Source of the DNA: VAZQ01 sp963702695
GTDB lineage: Bacteria; Pseudomonadota; Alphaproteobacteria; Rhizobiales; Xanthobacteraceae
Assembly (NCBI GenBank): GCA_963702695.1
Contig: CAVPDS010000012.1
Coordinates: forward strand, 1-64,000
Direction: 5' to 3'
DNA length: 64,000 bases
Positions 54,347-64,000 of the stretch are shown piece by piece. A model generated the notes under the pieces. The model was not told the DNA's origin and ran no database searches. It was given only the letters and a program-made list of their open reading frames with translations. Positions within the stretch are counted from its first letter, which is position 1. The number at the start of each line of letters is the position of its first letter. A program made the position numbers and the translations under genes.

Positions 54347-55303
54347 ATGCGCAGCTACCTCGATTTCGAGAAGCCGGTGGCCGAGATCGAGGCCAAGGTC
54401 GAGGAATTGCGCGCGCTCGAAGCCGGCGACAGCGCCGCCGCGATCGGCGAGGAGATCGCCCGGCTGGAAGCCAAGGCGGCGCAGGCGCTGCGCGACCTCT
54501 ATGCGACCCTCACTCCCTGGCAGAAGACCCAGGTGGCGCGCCACCCCGAGCGGCCGCATTGCCTGGATTATGTCGCCGGCCTGATCACTGATTTCGTGCC
54601 GCTCGCGGGCGACCGCAAATTCGGTGACGACCCCGCGATCGTCGGCGGCTTCGGCCGCTTCCGCGGCGAGAGCATCTGCCTGATCGGGCATGAGAAGGGT
54701 TCGACCACCGAAAGCCGGATCAAGCACAATTTCGGCATGGCGCGGCCGGAAGGCTACCGCAAGGCCGAGCGGCTGATGACCATGGCCGATCGCTTCGGCA
54801 TCCCGGTGCTGGCGATTGTCGATACCGCCGGCGCCTATCCCGGCATCGGCGCCGAGGAACGCGGCCAGGCCGAGGCCATTGCCCGCTCGACCGAAGCCTG
54901 CCTCAATCTCGGCGTGCCTAATGTCGCGGTCATCGTCGGCGAGGGCGGCTCCGGCGGCGCCATTGCCATCGCCACCGCCAACAAAGTGCTGATGCTGGAG
55001 CACTCGATCTACAGCGTGATCTCGCCGGAGGGGGCGGCCTCGATCCTCTGGCGCGACACCGCGAAAGCGCAGGAGGCTGCGACCAGCATGAAGATCACGG
55101 CGCAGGACATGGTCCGCTTCGGCGTGATCGACCAGATCGTGACCGAGCCGGTCGGCGGCGCTCACCGAGACCCCAAGGCCACCATCGCCGCGGCCGGCGA
55201 GGCCATCGGGGCTGCGCTCAGCGACACCAAACTGTACGACCGCGACAGCATCCGCCAACTGCGGCGCGACAAGTTCCTGGCGATTGGCCGCACTTTGGGG
55301 TGA
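54347..55303 (+). CDS. accA: Acetyl-CoA carboxylase carboxyltransferase subunit alpha
   Basis: A 318-residue AccA, the usual length: YLDFEKPVAEIEAKVEEL at the N-terminus, GFGRFRGESICLIGHEKG, and the acyl-CoA/oxyanion segments AYPGIGAEERGQ and GEGGSGGAIAIA. With AccD it transfers CO2 from biotin to acetyl-CoA in fatty acid synthesis. It has no strong ribosome site. Confidence 0.96.
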   Translation: MRSYLDFEKPVAEIEAKVEELRALEAGDSAAAIGEEIARLEAKAAQALRDLYATLTPWQKTQVARHPERPHCLDYVAGLITDFVPLAGDRKFGDDPAIVGGFGRFRGESICLIGHEKGSTTESRIKHNFGMARPEGYRKAERLMTMADRFGIPVLAIVDTAGAYPGIGAEERGQAEAIARSTEACLNLGVPNVAVIVGEGGSGGAIAIATANKVLMLEHSIYSVISPEGAASILWRDTAKAQEAATSMKITAQDMVRFGVIDQIVTEPVGGAHRDPKATIAAAGEAIGAALSDTKLYDRDSIRQLRRDKFLAIGRTLG

Positions 55304-55559
55304 GGGAAGCGCGATTCGCGTGCGAGGTGCTCGCCGCTCCTCTCCTGACCGAGACCATTTTTATGAATAAAATCAACCGCATCCGCGGCCGTAGTTGCGC
55401 CTATTCAACACCTCGTGGATTTGTCTTTCGCCGCGCGCGGCTGCCCTGATATTTCCCAAGTCTGGGGCTAGGGTTCCGGTCGAGTTGCGGGGGATTGGGG
55501 TCCGGCTTTGCCCCGTCGTCCAAGACTTATCGCGTTGAGGGGAACGCGTTGGGGATATC

Positions 55560-55574
55560 TTAACCTTCCGTTCA
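55560..55574 (+). promoter_or_regulatory. Candidate CtrA-like site upstream of the L,D-transpeptidase
   Basis: TTAA-N7-TTCA, one mismatch from the CtrA full site TTAA-N7-TTAA, in the 392-bp gap (55304-55695) before a cell-wall gene. Apart from this, the gap shows no gene. A single near-match can occur by chance. Confidence 0.25.
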
Positions 55575-55695
55575 CCTTGCGCGTGCTCAATCGGGAGCCG
55601 GACAACGTCGTCCGCCTTGCGGTCAACGACGCTTACGGATAACGATTGATCACTTAGGCTCGGGGAAAGCCTGTTTGGTCGGGGAGTCCTGCGTT

Positions 55696-57190
55696 TTGAA
55701 CCGTCGCCCTCTCGTCCGCGCCCTGTTGGCGTCCGCGGCGCTCGCGGCTGCCCTGGCGCTTGCCGGCTGCGATACCGACAGTATCGCTCCCGCGGCCCGT
55801 TCGCTGCAGCCGCTCTCGGCGCAGATGCTGACCGAAATCGAAAACAAGAACATGACCCGGGAGGCCCCGATCCTGGTTCGCCTCTTCAAGGAGGAGTCGG
55901 AACTCGAAGTCTGGAAGCAGAACAAGGACGGCCGTTACGCGATCCTCAAGACCTATCCGATCTGCCGCTGGTCGGGCGAACTCGGGCCCAAAGTCAAGAT
56001 GGGCGACCGGCAGGCGCCGGAAGGGTTCTACACGATCACCCCGAGCCTGATGAATCCCAATTCCAACTATTACCTCGCCATCAATACCGGCTTCCCGAAC
56101 GCTTACGACCGCGCCAACGGCCGCACCGGCGACCTCCTGATGATCCACGGCGACTGCTCGTCGGCGGGCTGCTACGCCATGACCGACGAACAGATCGCGG
56201 AAATCTATGCGCTGGCGCGCGAAGCCTTCTTCGGCGGCCAGCGCGCGTTCCAGATCCAGGCTTACCCGTTCAAGATGACGCCGCTGAACATGGCGAAGCA
56301 CCGCAATTCGCCGAACATGCCGTTCTGGCGGATGCTCAAGGAAGGGTATGACCACTTCGAGGTCACTCGCCAGGAGCCGAAGGTCGAGGTCTGCGACAAG
56401 CACTATGTGTTCGATGCCGAGAGCTCGAGCAAGTTCTCAGCCGCTGGCAAATGCCCCGCGTACAAGGTGCCGGAGGACATCGTCGCTGCAGTCAAGGACA
56501 AGGAGCAGCGCGACGAGGCCCAGGTCGCCGAACTCGTCAGCCGGGGCACCCCGACCGTACCGGTCAGGATGGGCCTGGATGGCGGCATGAACCAGGTTTT
56601 CGTCTCGGCCCTGCAGGCGCCGCATGTTGATTTCGGCCGGGATCATCCGTAGCCCGATTGTCGCGGTTCCCGGCACCATCCCATCCCATGTCCAGCCGCC
56701 GGGCGAGGCGGCCGGGCGCTCGATCGTCGCGGTCAGTCCGCGGGAAAGCGACGGTCCAGGCTCGACCGGCTCCGTCAGCAGCATGTTCGGCGTGGCATCG
56801 TCGGAGTCGAAGCCCGCACCACGCTCCGCCAGCGGTTCGGGCAACATGTTCAGCGGCTTGTTCTCGTCGGGCAGCGAGAGCAGCCAATCCCCCGGCGTGT
56901 TCGACCGCGCCGCGCGGTTGGTGGGCCTGGGCGGCTCCGAAACGCCGGTCGAGGCTCCCGTCCCGAAAGCCAAGCCGGCCCCGAAGACCCAGACCGCCTC
57001 CGCCGGCGCGATCCGACCGAAGGGGCAGCCGGTCCAGCAGGCAAAAGCAAAGGACACCGGCGCAGCGAAGCCGGAAGTACGGCAGGAGGCGAGTGCGCTG
57101 CCGCCCAACGATCCTGGCCTGATTTCGGGCGCCCAGCCGACCGTCCCATCCGGCGGCTTCGAAACCCGTTTCGGCGCCTGGCAGCGCTAA
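55696..57190 (+). pseudogene. L,D-transpeptidase (YkuD) lipoprotein, frameshifted by one extra base
   Basis: About 497 residues once one base is removed. A lipoprotein signal with lipobox LAGC, then a YkuD domain with the catalytic motif IHGDCSSAGCYAM (His, Cys). The first frame stops at 56650-56652 after FGRDHP. The +1 frame continues as SAGIIRSPIVAVPGTIPSHV and a Pro/Ser-rich tail to 57190. Deleting one T of TTT at 56631-56633 joins them. It makes 3-3 peptidoglycan cross-links or attaches outer-membrane proteins. The TTG start at 55696 has GGGGAG nine bases upstream. Confidence 0.8.
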
Positions 57191-57339
57191 ACGCTGGCGT
57201 TCGCGACTTAGCGATCGCCGCTCGGCGCGGTTTGCTTGACGCCAGGCATCCGCGTCTTTCGTCCGTCCGTCTGCAAGACCTGGATAGCCGGCACAAGCCC
57301 GGTCCGGACGATAAGCTTGTCCGTACGCGCGGAGCCGCT

Positions 57340-60141
<2,802 letters not shown>

Positions 60142-60564
60142 GCGGACGATCCTTTCAGGTGCCGGTGCGCCAATCTAGCAATTCCGGTCGGAAGCAGAAG
60201 CCACCCAGCGAGCATTGGACCCAATCTCTGCGCGGGCACGACCGGCATGTGGAGATGCCGGGCGCACGCGGTTCGCGCTCGATCGCATGGCGCAGGCGTG
60301 CCGGAATGCGGCACTTTTTGGGCTTTCGTCATGCAAACGGCGAAATTCAAGGCAGATCGGCCTTGGTTTCCCGAGACATAGGAGGGGGTCGGACCCTTGT
60401 CAATTGGCCCGATTCGCTCACGCTATCGTCAAAATTGAACGCTACTGGACCATTGCAAAGCGGGGGCGATTGCGCGACTAATCCGACGCTTCCGCCGTTG
60501 GCGGTCGCCGCCATGCGCCTCGGACCGGGTTCGGGTTCCCTGGCCTGCCTCAAGGACCGCCTCG
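60142..60564. other. Divergent intergenic region between secA and the parvulin gene
   Basis: 423 bp that must hold both promoters. No gene or strong hairpin could be supported. Confidence 0.5.
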
Positions 60565-61629
60565 ATGATGTTATTGAACAGCCGTGTGCCCGCGCCGCTG
60601 GCGATTGCCCAGCGACCCCGGCCGGCCACTCTCGCCGCCGTCGCCGCCCTGCTTATCCTGCCCCTTATCGCAGGCTGCTCGAAGCAGTCGTCGTCGGAGG
60701 CGCAGGCGGTCAACAATACGACCGCGCCGCCCGCCAACGCCGCCAACGATCCGGTCATTGCCAAGGTGAACGGCGTCGAAGTGCGCCAGAGCGACCTCAC
60801 AATGGCCGAGGACGATATCGGCGCCGACTTGAAACAGGCGCCCCCGGACGTCAAACGCGAGCAGCTCATCGGTTACGTCGCCGACATCCTGCTGGTGTCG
60901 AAGGCCGCCGAAGAGAAGAAGCTGCAGGACAGCGACGACTTCAAGCGCCGCCAGGCCTTCATGCGCAATAAGCTGCTGATGGGCGCGATGCTGCAGTCGG
61001 AGGCCAAGTCCGCGATCACCGATGAGGCGATGCACGAGGTCTACGACAAGGCGGTGAAGCCGATGGCCGGCCAGGAGGAGGTGCACGCGCGCCACATCCT
61101 GGTCGAGACCGAGGACGAGGCCAAGGCGATCGCCGAGCAGTTGAAGAACGGCGCCGATTTCGCCACGCTGGCCAAGGAAAAATCGAAGGACACCGCCGCG
61201 GAAGGGGGCGACCTCGGCTTCTTCACCAAGGAGCAGATGGTGCCGGAATTCTCCGAGGTGGCGTTCAAGATGTTTCCGGGACAGGTCTCCAACCCGGTAA
61301 AGAGCCAGTTCGGCTGGCACATCATCAAGCTCGAAGAGCGCCGCCAGAAGCCGGTGCCGCCGTTCGAGGCGGTGAAGGACCAGATCGAGGCCTACCTCGC
61401 GCGCAAGGCACAGACCGAATACGTCGCAAGCCTGCGTCAGAAGGCGAAGATCGAGCGTCTCGACCAGCCGGCCGGCACGCCGCAAGGCATCCCGCCCGCG
61501 ATCATGCAGCAGCTTCAGCAGATGCAGCAGCAACAGCAAGGCGGCGCGCCGCCCTCCGAGACCACGCCGCCGGCGCTGCCGCCCGCGGTCGCTCCGGCTC
61601 CGGCGCCGGAGGGCGCGACGCCGAAGTGA
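60565..61629 (+). CDS. Parvulin-type peptidylprolyl isomerase lipoprotein
   Basis: A 354-residue protein with a lipoprotein signal (lipobox IAGC near residue 36), a SurA-like N-terminal helical domain, a PPIC rotamase domain (HARHILVETEDEAKAIAEQL through QFGWHIIKLEERR, about 170-265) and a Gln/Pro-rich C-terminal tail (MQQQQQGGAPP). It assists folding of exported proteins. The secA / parvulin / argJ order is usual in Rhizobiales. Confidence 0.92.
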   Translation: MMLLNSRVPAPLAIAQRPRPATLAAVAALLILPLIAGCSKQSSSEAQAVNNTTAPPANAANDPVIAKVNGVEVRQSDLTMAEDDIGADLKQAPPDVKREQLIGYVADILLVSKAAEEKKLQDSDDFKRRQAFMRNKLLMGAMLQSEAKSAITDEAMHEVYDKAVKPMAGQEEVHARHILVETEDEAKAIAEQLKNGADFATLAKEKSKDTAAEGGDLGFFTKEQMVPEFSEVAFKMFPGQVSNPVKSQFGWHIIKLEERRQKPVPPFEAVKDQIEAYLARKAQTEYVASLRQKAKIERLDQPAGTPQGIPPAIMQQLQQMQQQQQGGAPPSETTPPALPPAVAPAPAPEGATPK

Positions 61630-61680
61630 GGCAATTGTTTCACTTCGAATAATACCAAGCGTTACCCGCAATTAATTCGT

Positions 61681-61705
61681 GATGCCCGGCCTCGAGCCGG
61701 GCATC
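61681..61705. terminator. Perfect hairpin after the parvulin gene (repeat or terminator)
   Basis: GATGCCCGGC/GCCGGGCATC, a 10-bp perfect stem with loop CTCGA, between two convergent genes. No T-run follows; it is also a common REP-like unit, so its role as terminator is uncertain. Confidence 0.5.
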
Positions 61706-61741
61706 CACGTCTCAAGTCTAGATATACCTCACTGAATTCGC

Positions 61742-63695
61742 TCAGCATGTCGCCGGACGGCTGCACCACTTCCTGGCCTGCTCGGGCGTCCGTCCCATTT
61801 TGAGCGTGCGCTCGTAGCAGCCCGTCGTCGCGCCCATGCACCTGCGATAGGTGTGAGCTTGCATCGCGAAGTTCGCCCTCTGGGTGGCGGAAGACGGGGC
61901 CAGATCGGCGGCGGGCTTGCGTTCCGCCGGGCTTGCAGGCGGATGCACGTCCTCTTTGCGCTCGGGCGTACGCGATGTCGTCCTGACCGGCTCTGCCCGG
62001 CGCCTGCAGGTTCCGTCCTCTCCCAGCATCAATCCGCTGCCGCAGGTCTTTGCTACGCAGCGCCCATTCCTTTCGAAATGACCCGCATCGCATTGCAGCG
62101 GACAGACGCGCTTGGACTGGCTGCGGATCGCGGCAAGGAAATCGGGCGCGGGCTCATCCGGTACGATCGGCAGGCTTGCGTACTTCACGAAATCCCGGAT
62201 CGATGAATTCAGATCGGCGGTCGCCCATTGCGGGTCGATCCGCCCGGTGTAACAGCCGACGCGCTTCAGTTCTTTTTTAATGTCGCGAATGAGGGCGTCG
62301 TTGGAGCGCGCCGGCGCCGGCGCAGGTTGCGCTGGCGACGGCTCTGCCGGCGGAGTCAGGAGCGCCGTTTGTGCAGCATCCGGGGCAACGGCTGGCGGCG
62401 TTTGTCCCGCGGCTTCCTGCAGGGCTCGCTGTTCGAGGCGTTCACGCTCGACGCGCTCGCGATCCAATCGTTCGCGCTCGCGCTGCGCCTGCTGCTCGCG
62501 GTCGGCCTGTTCGCGCGCCAGCCGCTCGCGCTCCATCTGATCCCGATCGCGCTGCGCCTGTTCATTAGCCTGCCGATCGTGCTCGGCCTGTTCCTGCGCC
62601 AGACGTTCTCGTTCGGCCTGCGCGCGCGCCAGCCGCTCCTGCTCGGCCCGCTCGCGCTCGATCGCTGCGATCTGCTGGGCCTTGAGTGCCTCGAGTCGGA
62701 CGCGCGCCTCGCCCGCATGCACGCTCCCGGGATAGCTGTTCAGGAAATTGTCGAACCAGGCTGCGACTGCCGAGTCCTTGATAGCGAGCCAAAGCACCTC
62801 ATCGGCCGCGGAGGGGCAGGGGCAGGGGCGGAGCGGACGGTGCTTTGTCAGCAATCGGGGGGGCGGCTGTCGCGACGGTGGGCTTCAACTTGAATTCCCC
62901 GATCAGGGAAATCTGCAGCTCCGGAACCTGGATACCCTGGGTTTGCTTGACCACCTCATCCTGCACGCGGAACAGCATCTGCCGCAGGTCGATGTCCGGG
63001 GTCGCGACGTTGTGCAGGAATGCCTGTGTGAAAGGACTGTTCCTGGCCTTGCCGTCGGCGGCAATGGTGTTGGCCTGCGTGGAATAGGCGACGATCAGTC
63101 CGGTAGGGGCCGAAATGCGTTCCAGCCCCCGGTTCAGACCGATGTTGCGGTTGGCATTCGGGGCGAGCGCCAAACGCCGCTTCAACTCGTCCTCGACCGG
63201 ATTATTGCGGCAGGCGTCAAGAATGACCACGCGGGCGCCGATGCCCGCTTGCAGCACGTCGAGCACATCGTCGAGCGGCATCAGGCGGAAGCGGTTGATG
63301 TCGTCCGCCGCCTGGAGCCGTGCTTCGACCGGCAGCAAATAGTTCCTGCCCTCGAACTGCATGCCATGGCCGGTGTAATAGACGAGAGCGATTTCCGCGC
63401 CCGTGACCATGCGCGAGAAACGGTCGAGGGCTTCATTCATCCCCTGACGATCGAGGTCGGTCAGCACGAGGGTGGTGAAGCCGAGGTCTTGCAGCGCCTT
63501 GCCGACGTCAGCGGCGTCATTCCTGGGATTGATCAGCGCGGGAACATTACGGTAGGCGCCATTGCCGATGATGAGCGCCACACGCTTGCCGGGCGTGGGA
63601 TTCGTCATCGGGCTCAATCCGCGCTGAGCGCTCGCCGGCACTGACCAAAGCAAGAGCAAGAGGAGCAAAGGAATAAAGCGCAGAGCGCTGGCCAT
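61742..63695 (-). pseudogene. Caspase-like (peptidase C14) secreted protein, frameshifted by one extra base
   Basis: About 650 residues once one base is removed. Signal peptide (cleavage near ASAQ), a caspase p20-like domain with catalytic His110 (YYTGHGMQF) and Cys162 (ILDACRNNP), then in the +1 frame ADEVLWLAIKDSAVAAWFDNF, a long Glu/Arg/Gln coiled coil (about 330-430), and a Cys-rich tail (RRCMGATTGCYERTL, ARKWCSRPATC). The break lies in GGGG runs at 62813-62828 (plus strand). Bacterial C14 proteins of this type are Arg/Lys-specific proteases with unclear roles. Located between the parvulin gene and a probable argJ. Confidence 0.8.
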
Positions 63696-63961
63696 CGCAC
63701 TTGTCCATTGACGAGTGACGAGGCTAATCCACGAGACTGCAGACTTGCAATTTACAACCCATTGGAACTTTACAATTCCCAGTTACTTTCTCGGCAACTT
63801 TACGATTGCTTGCAAACGGCGATCGGGCAGCCACGCGTCAAGAATTCGACTCCGGATTTGTTCCCTGCGGGCTTGACCCGGCGATCCGTCATGCCTCAAC
63901 ACCACACCAGTACCGCATGAATGCGCGGGTGGAGCCCGCGCGCACTGAATTGAGGTAGCCG

Positions 63962-64000
63962 ATGGCTCCGTCCGTCTCCCCCCTCGCCCCGACCGAGGTT
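63962..64000 (+). CDS. argJ: Start of a probable argJ (partial)
   Basis: Only the first 13 codons are in the window: MAPSVSPLAPTEV, with GAGGTA seven bases upstream. In Rhizobiales the bifunctional ornithine acetyltransferase ArgJ often follows secA and the parvulin gene and starts in a similar way. The identification rests on order and the short N-terminus only. The stretch 63696-63961 before it holds no other gene. Confidence 0.5.
   Translation, partial: MAPSVSPLAPTEV

Noticed and set aside
62813..62828. Phase-variable repeat in the caspase-like gene (three GGGGCA units)
   Set aside because: The repeat unit is 6 bp, so unit gain or loss would not change frame; the break is a single base, more like a homopolymer error.

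Overview
This is a GC-rich, densely coding stretch that reads as a chromosomal segment of an alphaproteobacterium of the order Hyphomicrobiales (Rhizobiales), probably near Bradyrhizobium, Rhodopseudomonas or Xanthobacteraceae. The basis is the aerobic cobaltochelatase genes cobS/cobT next to a J-domain gene, the aroK-aroB-CorC block divergent from xerD, the secA / parvulin lipoprotein / probable argJ order, a pmtA-type phosphatidylethanolamine methyltransferase, several Bug-type tricarboxylate receptors, and palindromic intergenic repeats typical of that group. The assignment is inferred from gene content; no species-level marker is present.

Layout. (1) Positions 9-16796 are a catabolic and uptake island. 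A seven-gene minus-strand operon encodes an NDP-forming acyl-CoA synthetase, an acyl-CoA dehydrogenase (frameshifted), a VOC protein, a Bug receptor, hydantoinase-type HyuA and HyuB, and an Asp/Glu-racemase-fold protein. It is divergent from a bicupin and a second, Tat-exported receptor. A TctA-TctB fusion permease and a thiamine-diphosphate enzyme follow. (2) Positions 16973-21101 hold housekeeping and accessory genes: DUF971, an HtrA-like pseudoprotease, a Cys-rich secreted protein, an M24-fold enzyme and DUF2239. (3) Positions 21392-27850 are a membrane-lipid neighbourhood: LpxH-like phosphoesterase, phosphatidylserine decarboxylase, a membrane-anchored class III aminotransferase, a DUF962/Mpo1-like protein, PmtA-like methyltransferase and a GT4 glycosyltransferase. 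(4) Positions 28142-36218 are a complete kdpFABCDE potassium-uptake operon led by an extra 27-residue membrane peptide. (5) Positions 36715-41860 carry a J-domain protein, cobS, a GNAT acetyltransferase, cobT (frameshifted) and a metallo-beta-lactamase-fold protein. (6) Positions 41854-53102 carry NUDIX, SRAP, a GlcD-like oxidase, a Sua5-type tsaC (frameshifted), a sorbosone-dehydrogenase-like protein, tRNA-Pro(CGG), bolA, corC-aroB-aroK and xerD. (7) Positions 53429-64000 carry a crotonase, accA, an L,D-transpeptidase (frameshifted), secA, a parvulin lipoprotein, a caspase-like protein (frameshifted) and the first codons of a probable argJ.

Three things stand out. Five well-conserved genes are each broken by exactly one extra base, which looks more like systematic sequence error than gene decay. 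In three of the five the reading frame can be restored by removing one T, which recreates a GANTC (CcrM) site. KdpB has Lys in place of the catalytic Glu of its TGES loop (TGKS, residue 161). The lipid neighbourhood and the hydantoinase/racemase-fold/ThDP island are the best candidates for undescribed biochemistry: both join familiar enzymes with members that lack expected catalytic residues or have unusual architecture.
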